Shown one piece after another: positions 17,283 through 26,126 of a stretch of DNA of 64,000 nt; position 1 is the first letter of the stretch, and each line of letters begins with the position of its first letter. Source of the stretch: Thiodiazotropha sp040507225 (GTDB lineage: Bacteria > Pseudomonadota > Gammaproteobacteria > Chromatiales > Chromatiaceae); the NCBI GenBank assembly GCA_040507225.1, contig JBEVVG010000007.1, positions 1-64,000 on the forward strand, in the 5' to 3' direction. The position numbers and the translations under genes are program-made. The notes beneath the pieces were generated by a model. That model saw only the letters and a list, made by a program, of their open reading frames with translations. It searched no databases and had not been told where the DNA came from.

Positions 17283-18617
17283 TCAGGCCCGGTTGCGCCG
17301 CCAGGCGATCCATCCGCCGAGCAACAGCAATAGGGCGGGAAGCACGATCAGCGGTCCAAGACTGATCATCAGGGTGGCGTTGCGGGACAGTTGCAGGTCC
17401 CGGTCGTCCGCCTCGGTCGCGGGGATGCCGATCCGCTCGTCATCGCCCGCCAGCCAGCGGCTCAGCGCCAGCCCCAGGTCCCGGTTGCCGGCGTTGTCGA
17501 GAAAACTGTTGGAGAGGAAGTCCCCGTCGCCAATGATCATCATGCGCTGCTCCCGGTCTCCTTTGATCCTGCTGAGGGCCAGACCGATGCTCAGTGGCCC
17601 GGGGCGCTCACCGGCCTCAGGGTCGCGTTCGATCTCCCCGCTCAGGGGACCGGTTTCGTTCCAGCTGCGTTCCAGGGTGCGCAGCAGCGGGGTGACCCGC
17701 CACCCCTCCGCGGGCGATGCGCTGAGCGCCGCGGCCTGGGGGTACAGGCTCAGCAGATTGAAACCCCGTGTCGCATCATGGTCCGGGTAGCGAGGCACCA
17801 GGGCGATGCTCGGGTTGTCGATGCCCAGTTCCCGCACATTGGCGTCCACCAGGGTGCCGGGGAGCTGATCGACACCCGCCAGGTCGTATGCCAGGCCCGC
17901 GGCCACCGGGTTGTCCGGATCGCTGAGAAGCCACAGGTTGCCGCCTCGCGCCAGGTACTCCTTGAGGCGTTCCTGTTCTCCGCTCAGCAGCGGTTTGCGG
18001 GGGGAGGCGATCAGCAGCAGGGCGGTGCGCTGCGGCAGTTCGGGAAGGGTTGCCAGGTCTAGGCTGATGATTCGAAAGCCCTGCTGTTCCAATTGCTCGC
18101 CAAAACGTCCCAGGTCGTAATTTGCCTGACCGAGCAGGTCCCGCTCGCCATGACCGGCAAGACTGACGATCCAGCGCTCTTTGCGTTGGCCCAGGCGCAG
18201 GATCGCGTTGCTCAGATGCTCCTCGTCGAGCTGCTGGATCCGCTCCTCCCGCTGATCGTAGCTGAGCAGGATCTCCCCGCTGAGACTGATGCCCAGCCTG
18301 CGGGTCTCGTCCGGATTGCGCAGGGGGTCCACGAACTGCAGGCGGATGTCCGGTTTGTGGTACTGGTAGCGGGCAATGAAGCGCTGAATCCGCTCCCTCA
18401 GGTTGCGGGTCTCCGGCACATAAGCGGTCAGGCTCAGCGGCCCCGGAGTGCGTGCGAGGATCTCCATGCTGGCCGCGGAGAGGCTGTTGCTGCCCTGGCG
18501 GGTCCAGTCCCATTGCCGGTCGTAACGGCTGCCCAGCCAGGCCAGGAGCATCCAGATGATCACCAGCAGCAGATAGAACAGAAGGGTGTTGAGGCGGCTG
18601 GCCACGGTCTGTGTCAT
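17283..18617 (-). CDS. GldG-like ABC-type auxiliary protein
   Basis: A 444-aa protein with an N-terminal TM (about 12-30), a large extracytoplasmic domain with the ABC_transp_aux look (LSLTAYVPE, RIQRFIARYQYHKPDIRLQF, SGEILLSYDQR, IVSLAGHGERDLLG) and a C-terminal TM (about 415-437) followed by a basic tail. In Flavobacterium GldG is part of a gliding-linked ABC complex. In gammaproteobacteria the homologues have no established function. The start overlaps the permease stop by 4 bp, indicating an operon with the ATPase, permease, DUF4340 and mutM genes. Confidence 0.85.
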   Translation of the reverse strand: MTQTVASRLNTLLFYLLLVIIWMLLAWLGSRYDRQWDWTRQGSNSLSAASMEILARTPGPLSLTAYVPETRNLRERIQRFIARYQYHKPDIRLQFVDPLRNPDETRRLGISLSGEILLSYDQREERIQQLDEEHLSNAILRLGQRKERWIVSLAGHGERDLLGQANYDLGRFGEQLEQQGFRIISLDLATLPELPQRTALLLIASPRKPLLSGEQERLKEYLARGGNLWLLSDPDNPVAAGLAYDLAGVDQLPGTLVDANVRELGIDNPSIALVPRYPDHDATRGFNLLSLYPQAAALSASPAEGWRVTPLLRTLERSWNETGPLSGEIERDPEAGERPGPLSIGLALSRIKGDREQRMMIIGDGDFLSNSFLDNAGNRDLGLALSRWLAGDDERIGIPATEADDRDLQLSRNATLMISLGPLIVLPALLLLLGGWIAWRRNRA

Positions 18618-19339
18618 CCCTGACGCCTCCGAAGCAGACGCTGCCAGGCGAGGGCGAGAAAGAACAGCGCCAGGGTCAGGAAGTAGACCAGGTCATGGAT
18701 GCGTACCAGCCCCATCTGCAGATCCAGGTAGTGGCTGGGCCAGGCCAGCCAGTGCAGAAAACTGCCCCGCTCGGTGTGCTGGTCGAGTAGTGAGAGCATC
18801 AACAGCACGCCGTAACTGCCGGCGGCCGCAACCCCAGGGTGGTCGCTGAGGGCGGAGAAACTCAAACCGATCGCGGTGAAGCCCACGCTGAGCAACAGCA
18901 GGCCCAGGGTTGCGGACAGCAACAGGCCCGGGTCGAGGGGGGTGCCGCTCCACAGGCTCAGGCTGAGACCCAGAGGCAGCGCCACCAGGATCAACTGGTA
19001 GAGGAAGATCCCGAGGAATTTGCCGCTGAGGATCTGGATGTCAGTCAATGGTGCGCTGCTGAACAGCGCGTAGCTGCCGGTGCGCAGCGGATCGCTGAAC
19101 GCCCGCAGGGTGAGAATCGGTGTGATGATGAGCATCAGCACCGAGGCGAGGCCGAAGAGCTGCAGACCCAGATGATGGGTCAGCCCGAGGCGGCGGCTCG
19201 CCGCGGGCAGCTTGTTGAAGCTCTCCAGGGCGCCAAGGAAGCTCCAGCTGAGCAGGGCCAGGATCAGCGCCAGGGTGATCCAGGCCAGAGGCGTGCGCAT
19301 GAAGCGGCGCCACTCCATCCATGCCAGGGTGAGGATCAT
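18614..19339 (-). CDS. ABC transporter permease (GldF/ABC-2 type)
   Basis: A 241-aa membrane protein with about six helices and the ABC-2 permease style: an N-terminal MEWRRFMRTPLAWITLALI and a conserved LTDIQILSGKFLGIFLYQLILV segment. It overlaps the ATPase gene upstream and the GldG-like gene downstream by 4 bp each. It forms the membrane core of the exporter-like complex. The substrate is unknown. Confidence 0.88.
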   Translation of the reverse strand: MILTLAWMEWRRFMRTPLAWITLALILALLSWSFLGALESFNKLPAASRRLGLTHHLGLQLFGLASVLMLIITPILTLRAFSDPLRTGSYALFSSAPLTDIQILSGKFLGIFLYQLILVALPLGLSLSLWSGTPLDPGLLLSATLGLLLLSVGFTAIGLSFSALSDHPGVAAAGSYGVLLMLSLLDQHTERGSFLHWLAWPSHYLDLQMGLVRIHDLVYFLTLALFFLALAWQRLLRRRQG

Positions 19340-20247
19340 GCCGCCTCTCCGCTGGTGGCCTGGAGGAAGATATGTTCCAGGTCATGGGTCTCCGCGGCGA
19401 ATTCACTCACCCCCCAATCCCGGGCCATCAGCTCGGATAGCGCCTCCGCGGGCCGCTTGCCATTCGCCAGGGTCAGGCGATACACCCCCGGCTCATGGGA
19501 CTCCACCGTGGCCAGTGACGGGAGTTCGGCAATCCGCTCGGGCCGAGGCTGCTGCTCCAGGACGAGCCGGTACGTCGTCTGCCCGGACGGTGTCAGGCTC
19601 CCCTGGTACACGCAACGGCCCTGTTGCAGGATCACCACCCGGTTACACACCGCCTGAATCTCTCCCAGGTTGTGGCTGGAGAGCAGTACCGCTTTGTGTT
19701 GCGCGAGTTGGCCGATCAGCCTGCGGACCTGGCGGATCTGCGCCGGGTCGAGACCGTCCGTGGGCTCATCCAGGATCACCACCTCGGGGTCGTGGAGGAT
19801 TGCCTGGGCCAGCCCAACCCGTTGCTGGTAACCTTTGGAGAGCTTGCGGATCAGGCGCTGGCCCACCTCGACGAGGTCGCACTGCTGACGGGCCCGGGCG
19901 CGGGCCTCGATGGCCGTGGCACGGCTCAGGCCCCGCAATCGGGCGCAATCGTAGAGGAATTCGTCCACCCGCTGATCCGGGTGCAGGGGGGGGCGTTCCG
20001 GCAGGTAGCCGATACGGCGCTTGGCCTCCCGGGGCTGCTCAAGCAGGTCGAATCCGCAAATCTGCACCGATCCGCCGCTGGGGGCCAGATCGCCGCAGAT
20101 CATGCGCAGGATGGTGGATTTGCCCGCGCCGTTGGGACCCAGCAGACCGAGTATGTCACCCCGGGTCAGGCTCAGGTCGAGGGGTTGTACGACCTCGCGC
20201 GGCTGAAAGTGGCGGCTGAGTTGCCGGGTGATCAGGATTTCTGTCAT
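19336..20247 (-). CDS. ABC transporter ATP-binding protein (GldA/NodI-like)
   Basis: A 303-aa ATPase. Walker A is GPNGAGKST (about 37-45), the signature LSKGYQQR (about 135), Walker B VVILDEP with the downstream DGLDP, and the H-loop SSHNL. A C-terminal extension (about 215-303) is typical of ABC-2-type ATPases. It is first gene of the five-gene minus-strand operon with permease, GldG-like protein, DUF4340-like protein and mutM. Confidence 0.92.
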   Translation of the reverse strand: MTEILITRQLSRHFQPREVVQPLDLSLTRGDILGLLGPNGAGKSTILRMICGDLAPSGGSVQICGFDLLEQPREAKRRIGYLPERPPLHPDQRVDEFLYDCARLRGLSRATAIEARARARQQCDLVEVGQRLIRKLSKGYQQRVGLAQAILHDPEVVILDEPTDGLDPAQIRQVRRLIGQLAQHKAVLLSSHNLGEIQAVCNRVVILQQGRCVYQGSLTPSGQTTYRLVLEQQPRPERIAELPSLATVESHEPGVYRLTLANGKRPAEALSELMARDWGVSEFAAETHDLEHIFLQATSGEAA

Positions 20248-20529
20248 GAATTGGGATGCTTCTGCGCCATCGGTCGCCTTCCTGCTGCCATAGGGTGTCC
20301 AGCCCGGTGGTCCGGTGCGGATTAAGAGCGCCGCTCAACATACCACCCTTGCGGGTGCATGCAAAATCCCGGAATACCCGGATTCCAACCCAGGAGATGA
20401 CACCAGCTGCGGAGTTTGAGTGTGATTCCCATAGGCTGATTATCTCTGCCGGGCCGTGAATCCGTGACGCCATCCAAGCATAATAGGCGCTGCGCCCGTT
20501 TCCTCCAGAACGGGTGAATTGGAAATCCT

Positions 20530-22533
20530 GTGACTTCGCTGACCGGCAACGCACGCATGAATCTAGAGAACACCCGTACCGTCCTGCTCGGGGTCGACAC
20601 CGGCGGAACCTTTACCGATTTCGTGCTTTACCGGGATCACCGGTTGCAGACCCACAAGGTGCTCTCCACCCCTTCGGCTCCGGAGCGGGCCATCCTGCAG
20701 GGGATTCGGGAACTTGCCCTGGATCCGGCGCAGCTGGTACTGATCCATGGTTCCACGGTCGCCACCAACGCGGCGTTGGAGGGTAAGGGTGTGCGCACCC
20801 TCTATATCACCAACCGGGGCCTCGGAGACCTGTTGACCCTGGGACGCCAGGCGCGCCGTGAACTCTACAACCTTCAGCCTGAGAGGGTGGAACCTCCGGT
20901 GCCCGCCGATGACTGTGTCGAAACCGGTGGACGCCTCGGCGCTGACGGCTCGCCGGTCGAACCGCTGACCGATGCCGACCTGCAGAGACTTGCCAGCATC
21001 GTTGCGCAGGAGCGTCCAGCGGCAGTGGCGATCAACCTGCTGTACAGCTATCTGGACGAGCAATTCGAGCGCCGTATCGAAGCGCTGATGCCTGAGTCGG
21101 TGTTCTGTTCCCGCTCCTCGGAGGTGCTGCCGGCGAGCGGCGAGTACGAGCGGGGCATTGCGACCTGGCTGAACAGCTGGGTCGGGCCGCTGGTGGCCGG
21201 CTACATCCAGCGTCTGCGTCAGGGGCTGCCCGGCAGCCGGATTGCCGTGATGCAGAGTTCCGGGGAGGCGATCGCGGCAGAGCAGGCGGCCCGCCAGGCG
21301 GTGCGTATGCTGCTCTCCGGGCCGGCGGGCGGGCTCGTGGGGGCTGCCTTCATGGCCTCCGTTTCCGGCCGGGATCGGCTTCTGACCCTGGATATGGGGG
21401 GGACCTCCACCGATGTGGCATTGATTGAAGGAGAACCCCGGCTGACCCGTGAGGGCCGGATCGGCCCCTGGCCGGTCGCGGTGCCGATGGTGGACATGCA
21501 CACCATCGGTGCGGGGGGCGGGTCGATCGCCCGCCTGGATGGTGGCGGCATGCTCAGGGTGGGTCCGGAGTCTGCCGGGGCGGATCCCGGTCCGGCCTGT
21601 TATGGCCGGAGCGGCCTCGAGCCGACCGTCACCGATGCCAACCTGGTGCTGGGCCGGTTACGCCCGGACGCCTTTCTCGGCGGACGCATGACCCTTGAGC
21701 GGGAAGCCGCCGAGACAGCGGTGGCACGACTCGCACAGCAGATGGGCTTGACTACGCAGGCCGCCGCGGAGGGTATCGTACGGGTTGCCAACGAACACAT
21801 GACCCATGCCCTGAGGGTGATCTCGGTGCAACGGGGCATCGACCCGAGAAACCATACCCTGGTCTCCTTTGGCGGTGCGGGCGGCCTGCATGTGTGTGCG
21901 CTGGCCCGCGCCCTGGGGCTGCACCAGGCCCTGGTGCCGGTCAACGCCGGCGTCCTCTCGGCGCTGGGCATGCTGGCCACCCGTCCGGGCCGGCAACTGG
22001 TGCGTACCTGGCTGGGTCTGTTGGGAGAAAGGGAGGAGCGGGAGATTGTCTTGCAACTGGAACAACTTGCCGATGAAGGGGTGCTGGAGATGGAAAGGGA
22101 AGGTATCCCCCGGACATCCATCGAGCGGGACTATTCCCTCGACCTGCGTTATCACGGCCAGTCCTACACCCTCAACGTCCCCTGGCGCAACCGGGAGCAG
22201 GCGCAACGGGATTTTCATGAACACCATCAGGCCCGTTACGGTCATCGCATGGACGCTTCGGTGGAACTGGTGAACCTGCGCGTGGCCCTGCGGGGTGCGC
22301 AGCCGGATATGACCCTGCCGCAATTCAGCGCCGGGCAGCCTGGCGAGGCTCAGGAGTGGCTCGAGTTGCCGGGAGTCACCGCTGCTGTGCCTCGCTATGC
22401 ACGTGACACCCTGTCGGCCGGCCAGTCCCTCTCCGGCCCGGCATTGATCACCGAGATGGCCTCAACGTTGTGGTTGGAGCCGGGCTGGGATTGCCGCATG
22501 GATGAGTCTGGGAACCTGCTGTTGCAAGGGTAG
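20530..22533 (+). CDS. Hydantoinase A / 5-oxoprolinase family protein (HyuA-type)
   Basis: A 667-aa protein of the hydantoinase/oxoprolinase family. An N-terminal actin-like fold opens with LLGVDTGGTFTDFVLY; GSTVATNA, LSGPAGG, TLDMGGTSTDVALIEG and GAGGGSIA are characteristic nucleotide/metal-binding segments. It would hydrolyse cyclic amides such as hydantoins or oxoproline in an ATP-dependent way. A partner HyuB subunit is usual but none is encoded beside it. Start is GTG at 20530 after GGAAAT; ATG at 20557 is an alternative giving a 658-aa protein. It is divergent from the ABC operon. Confidence 0.88.
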   Translation: MTSLTGNARMNLENTRTVLLGVDTGGTFTDFVLYRDHRLQTHKVLSTPSAPERAILQGIRELALDPAQLVLIHGSTVATNAALEGKGVRTLYITNRGLGDLLTLGRQARRELYNLQPERVEPPVPADDCVETGGRLGADGSPVEPLTDADLQRLASIVAQERPAAVAINLLYSYLDEQFERRIEALMPESVFCSRSSEVLPASGEYERGIATWLNSWVGPLVAGYIQRLRQGLPGSRIAVMQSSGEAIAAEQAARQAVRMLLSGPAGGLVGAAFMASVSGRDRLLTLDMGGTSTDVALIEGEPRLTREGRIGPWPVAVPMVDMHTIGAGGGSIARLDGGGMLRVGPESAGADPGPACYGRSGLEPTVTDANLVLGRLRPDAFLGGRMTLEREAAETAVARLAQQMGLTTQAAAEGIVRVANEHMTHALRVISVQRGIDPRNHTLVSFGGAGGLHVCALARALGLHQALVPVNAGVLSALGMLATRPGRQLVRTWLGLLGEREEREIVLQLEQLADEGVLEMEREGIPRTSIERDYSLDLRYHGQSYTLNVPWRNREQAQRDFHEHHQARYGHRMDASVELVNLRVALRGAQPDMTLPQFSAGQPGEAQEWLELPGVTAAVPRYARDTLSAGQSLSGPALITEMASTLWLEPGWDCRMDESGNLLLQG

Positions 22534-22576
22534 TTTGAAATTATCGTCAGAAACTGGCGCCGGCCTCACAGGAAAG

Positions 22577-22618
22577 CTATTCTTAGGCAAGAATCTTCTG
22601 AATTCACACTAAGAATAG
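22577..22618. promoter_or_regulatory. Paired inverted 9-mers just upstream of the FNR-family gene
   Basis: CTATTCTTA (22577-22585) and TAAGAATAG (22610-22618) are perfect inverted copies 24 bases apart, ending 8 bases before the ATG at 22627. They could bind a dimeric regulator, form a leader hairpin or mark autoregulation. They do not match the FNR box. Confidence 0.5.
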
Positions 22619-22626
22619 AAATTTTA

Positions 22627-23352
22627 ATGCTCGCTCGTGACCTTCGCATCGTCGTCAAAGGGCCCTCATGCAGCACCTGTCAGGCAAAGCCATTCTGTCT
22701 CCAGTCCGTTTGCAGCGGTGAACTTTGTAATACCTTCAAACGCGCCATACGCACCAAGGGACCGTTTCAGAAGGGCGACCTGATCTACCGTTCCGGGATG
22801 CCTTTCACCACCCTTTACATGATCCAGCGGGGTTCGGTGAAAACCCAGACATGTACCGTCAACGGGGTCATGGAGGTCACCGGATTCTACCTCTTTGGCG
22901 AGCTGCTCGGGGTGGATGCATTCGCCTGCGATACCTATCCGGCGGACGCCGTGGTCCTCGAGGAGTGTTGGGTGTGTGAGTTGTCCTATGACCAGATTAA
23001 GGCCATGTGCAACGCCTGTACGGACTTTCAGCAGGGCTTGATGACCCGTCTGGGACGTACCCTCAACAGTGACGTCTACGAATGGGCGCTGGCGCGTAAC
23101 CTGAAGGCGAAACAGAAGGTCGCCTGGTTCATCTTCGATCTGTTCAAACGTACCCGGGTACGTTACGCCACGGATTTACGCACCATCCCCCTGCCCATGC
23201 TGAAGACCGACATCGCCAACTACCTGGGATTGACGCCAGAGTCCCTGAGTCGGGCCCTACTGGCCCTGGAAAGAGAGGGGATGATCATCAACGAAGCCAA
23301 ACACATCTTTCTCTCGGACATCCAGAAGGCCCAGTCCCTGAGCATGATCTGA
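22627..23352 (+). CDS. fnr: FNR-family oxygen-sensing transcriptional regulator
   Basis: A 241-aa Crp/Fnr regulator. The N-terminus has cysteines at 15, 18, 24, 29 and 34; C15-x2-C18-x5-C24 has the spacing of the FNR 4Fe-4S cluster ligands. A further cysteine in CWVCELSYD aligns with the fourth ligand. A cyclic-nucleotide-like beta roll covers about 45-150. The recognition helix has ESLSR, matching the E-x2-S-R that reads TTGAT half-sites in FNR. It should activate anaerobic genes when oxygen is low, and a perfect FNR box lies at 29087-29100 in this window. The ribosome site is weak. Confidence 0.93.
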   Translation: MLARDLRIVVKGPSCSTCQAKPFCLQSVCSGELCNTFKRAIRTKGPFQKGDLIYRSGMPFTTLYMIQRGSVKTQTCTVNGVMEVTGFYLFGELLGVDAFACDTYPADAVVLEECWVCELSYDQIKAMCNACTDFQQGLMTRLGRTLNSDVYEWALARNLKAKQKVAWFIFDLFKRTRVRYATDLRTIPLPMLKTDIANYLGLTPESLSRALLALEREGMIINEAKHIFLSDIQKAQSLSMI

Positions 23353-23376
23353 GCATACCTGATCGGTTGACTCCCC

Positions 23377-24489
23377 ATGCGGATGAACAGACCACTGATA
23401 AGGAAGCGGACTGGATTTGGGATCGTTCTGTTGCTGGTGCTTGTCTTTTTGTCCTGGGCTTCGTGTGCGGACCCTCGCGCTGAACTGTTGAAGCTCGGAC
23501 GATGTGTCGCATGCTCCCTGGCCCGGGTTGACCTCAGTGGCCTGGACCTGCAAGGGGCCGACCTTAGGGGGAGTGATCTCTCCGGGGCCGATCTGAGCGC
23601 CACCCGGTTGGACGGGGCGCTGCTTTACCAGGCCAATCTGGCCGGTGCTCTGTTGAGGGATGCCCGCCTGGACCGCGCCAGCCTCAGCCGGGCCGACCTC
23701 AGCGGTGTTGATCTTCAGGGGCAGTCGCTGCTACAGGGGCGGCTGAGTTATGCCCGCCTGCACTCCGCCCGGCTCAATGGCGCTAACCTGCGGCAGGCCA
23801 ATCTGCAGGGTGCCGATCTCACTGATGCCGATCTGACTGGCGCCGACCTGAGTCAAGCCCGCTTGACCCAGGTCGACTTCAGCGGTGTCCGGCTGGAGCG
23901 GACCCGGCTGTCCGGAGCGCGCCTGCGAGGCGCCGATCTGACGGTCGCTCGATCCCTGACCGGTAGTGATTTCAGTGCCGCCGACCTGCGCCATGGCCGC
24001 CTCTCCGGGATCGACATGAGGGGCATCGATTTGTCGGACGCCCGGATGCTCGGCGCGGATCTGCGGGGGACCAACCTGCAGGGCGCGCGGCTGGTTACCG
24101 CTGAGTTGAAGAAGAGTGACCTGCGCGAAGCCGATCTGAGCGGTGCGGATCTGAGCGGCGCCCGGTTGATCGGTGCCCGGTTGGCCCAGGCGAGGTTCAG
24201 AGGCGCCCGAATGGTCAACGTGGAGTTGGGGGGGAACCTGATCGATACCGATTTCAGCGACACCCTGATCCAGCGCAGTTCCCTGGCCGGGGCAAACTTG
24301 AAAGGGGCGCGTTTCGAGGGAGCGACGCTCAACGGAGTGGATTTCAGCGGTGCGAATCTCTACGGCGTGGATTTCACCCGGGCGGAGTTGAGTCGCTGCC
24401 TTTTTGAAAAGGCTAATTTGAACCAGACGCTATTCACTGAAAGCCAGCGACGGAAAAATCGCATCGACGTTCGACCTGTGCCCGATTGA
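23377..24489 (+). CDS. Pentapeptide-repeat protein with N-terminal signal/anchor
   Basis: A 370-aa protein. A basic N-terminus and hydrophobic segment (about 14-29) end in WASC, which could be a non-canonical lipobox. From about residue 50 to 355 it is an almost unbroken run of A(D/N)Lxx-type pentapeptides, predicted to form a right-handed quadrilateral beta helix. Cysteines 43 and 46 precede the repeats. It begins 24 bases after the FNR-family stop, so co-transcription is likely. Function is unknown; a gyrase-protecting role as in Qnr/MfpA is unlikely for an exported protein. A start two codons later is also possible. Confidence 0.9.
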   Translation: MRMNRPLIRKRTGFGIVLLLVLVFLSWASCADPRAELLKLGRCVACSLARVDLSGLDLQGADLRGSDLSGADLSATRLDGALLYQANLAGALLRDARLDRASLSRADLSGVDLQGQSLLQGRLSYARLHSARLNGANLRQANLQGADLTDADLTGADLSQARLTQVDFSGVRLERTRLSGARLRGADLTVARSLTGSDFSAADLRHGRLSGIDMRGIDLSDARMLGADLRGTNLQGARLVTAELKKSDLREADLSGADLSGARLIGARLAQARFRGARMVNVELGGNLIDTDFSDTLIQRSSLAGANLKGARFEGATLNGVDFSGANLYGVDFTRAELSRCLFEKANLNQTLFTESQRRKNRIDVRPVPD

Positions 24490-24543
24490 GTCCCGCCTGG
24501 GGCTGATTTTGCGGCCAGCAAGGTAGAATGGCGCGGTCTGGCC

Positions 24544-24577
24544 GTAGGTCGGGTTACACTGCGCTAACCCGACCTAC
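24544..24577. repeat. Inverted repeat, dispersed-palindrome type
   Basis: GTAGGTCGGGTTA (24544-24556) and TAACCCGACCTAC (24565-24577) form a perfect 13-bp stem with an 8-nt loop. This is a widespread extragenic palindrome style. It lies 3' of the pentapeptide gene, in the 336-base gap before the fcc terminator, and may act as a transcript end. The rest of the gap contains no gene. Confidence 0.75.
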
Positions 24578-24713
24578 TCGACCAGTGTCAGACACGTTTT
24601 ACCCTGCGCCTGAGGGGAAGAGCCGGTTGACTAAACCGCACAGGCACGACGAATCCCCGACCGCATCCATTCTTCGCAGGGACCGTCGATGATGCATGGG
24701 TTGCTCTGGCTCG

Positions 24714-24739
24714 CTAAAAAAGCGCCGTGGCGACGGCGC
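24714..24739 (-). terminator. Intrinsic terminator of the octaheme/fcc operon
   Basis: Read on the minus strand, GCGCCGT-CGCC-ACGGCGC (24722-24739) makes a 7-bp GC stem with a 4-nt loop followed directly by TTTTTTAG. It lies about 90 bases past the fccB stop, so it ends the four-gene operon. Confidence 0.85.
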
Positions 24740-24825
24740 GATAAGCCTAAGGATAATCGTTCACTGATCCTGCCTGGCCAATGTGCCAGACATCGGCCAG
24801 GTGGTGGACAGGCTGAGCGCAAGAG

Positions 24826-26112
24826 TCAGGTGAACATGTCAGAGGTGATGTTGCGGAACCAGCTACGGGCGAACTGTGCCTCAATGGCGCGTGTTTCAGC
24901 CGAGGCATCCATTGGAGAGAGTCCACCGGCGCCTTCAACTCCGACAATGCTGCCATTTACCAGGTGATAGACGGCAGCAACTGAAATGCCCCATTCCGGG
25001 CTGATGATGCTGTAGCAGGTGTTGACATAAGAGGGTTCGCTTGGAGCTACTCCATTGATGGAAGCCGCAACGGCAGCGGCGCATACCTTGCCCTGGGAAT
25101 TGGCGGCATAGCCTGATTTCGGCATCTTGCCGGCGATGCAGGCGTCACCAATAACATACACATCCTTGTGCTGGCTCGATTCAAAGGTCCTTTGATCGAC
25201 CGGACACCAGCCTGTGTCATTGGTAAGCCCCGAGTCAAAGGCAATCTTGCCCGCTTTTTGCGGCGGGATGATGTTCAGCACATCACCTTTATATTCTTCG
25301 ACCTGGCCGATCAGGGCCATGTTGTCTGGATCCACGGCCTCGATGATGCCGCCGTTTGCCCCGGACACCCATTCCACCATGTCACCGTAGAATTTCTTGT
25401 AACCTTGCATGAACAGACCCTGCTTGGAGAACCGGTCTTTCGCGTCGAGGATAATGACCTTTGATTTCGGCTTATGGTGCTTGAAATAGAGGGCAATCTG
25501 GGCTGCCCGCTCATAGGGGCCGGGTGGGCAGCGAAAAGGATTGGGCGGGGCGGCGATATAGCAGACACCACCATCCGGCATAGCCTCTAGCTGCTGGCGC
25601 AGCAGCCGGGTCTGTGGTCCTGCTTTCCAGGCATGAGGGATCTTTTCAGCAAGCTGTGCGCTGTAACCGGCAATCTTATCAAATCGGAAATCGATACCGG
25701 GGGAGACGATTAGACGATCATAACTGTACTGATTGCCTCCGCTGAGTTTGACCGTGTGGGCCGCAGCATCTATCTCGACAACGGTATCATGGACCACCTT
25801 GATATCCCGGTTACGGCTTAAAGTCTGGTAGTCGAAGGTCAGGCTCTCAAGGGTCCTTTCGCCACCCAGTACTTCATTGCTCAAGGGACAGGAGACATAC
25901 TGGGGATTCTTTTCGATCAGCATGATATCGAGCGACGGATCGGCCATCTTAAGGTACTTGGCCGCGATCGCTCCGCCATAACCACCGCCGATCACGATCA
26001 CCCGTGCCTTTGCACCCTGACCGAAGGAACGGGGTGATACCGTCGCCAGAGTGCCGAGCGCGGCGCAGGCGCCGGTTGCCTGAATGAATTTTCTGCGAGT
26101 GTATTTCATCAT
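24826..26112 (-). CDS. fccB: Sulfide dehydrogenase flavoprotein subunit (FCSD type)
   Basis: A 428-aa FAD protein. It has a twin-arginine-type leader (YTRRKFIQATGACAALG) and a Rossmann start VIVIGGGYGGAIAAKYL. The YVSCPLSNEVLGG and FRCPPGPYERAAQ segments typical of flavocytochrome c sulfide dehydrogenase follow, with GDACIAGKMPKSGYAANSQGK in the FAD-binding region and an FCSD C-terminal domain. Cysteines in FRCPPG and DTGWCPVD fit the redox-active disulfide pair of FccB. It would oxidise periplasmic sulfide to zero-valent sulfur and pass electrons to the diheme cytochrome encoded 14 bases upstream. It is last gene of the operon headed by an octaheme cytochrome. MMKY gives two possible adjacent starts. 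Confidence 0.93.
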   Translation of the reverse strand: MMKYTRRKFIQATGACAALGTLATVSPRSFGQGAKARVIVIGGGYGGAIAAKYLKMADPSLDIMLIEKNPQYVSCPLSNEVLGGERTLESLTFDYQTLSRNRDIKVVHDTVVEIDAAAHTVKLSGGNQYSYDRLIVSPGIDFRFDKIAGYSAQLAEKIPHAWKAGPQTRLLRQQLEAMPDGGVCYIAAPPNPFRCPPGPYERAAQIALYFKHHKPKSKVIILDAKDRFSKQGLFMQGYKKFYGDMVEWVSGANGGIIEAVDPDNMALIGQVEEYKGDVLNIIPPQKAGKIAFDSGLTNDTGWCPVDQRTFESSQHKDVYVIGDACIAGKMPKSGYAANSQGKVCAAAVAASINGVAPSEPSYVNTCYSIISPEWGISVAAVYHLVNGSIVGVEGAGGLSPMDASAETRAIEAQFARSWFRNITSDMFT

Positions 26113-26126
26113 GACTGTAGCCCCCG

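Noticed and set aside
19212..20219. 335-codon plus-strand frame opposite the ABC ATPase gene
   Set aside because: Arg/Gly/Pro-rich antisense shadow of a well-supported ABC ATPase and permease.
20563..21501. 312-codon minus-strand frame opposite hydantoinase A
   Set aside because: Low-complexity antisense frame caused by GC-rich third positions; the plus strand has clear HyuA motifs.
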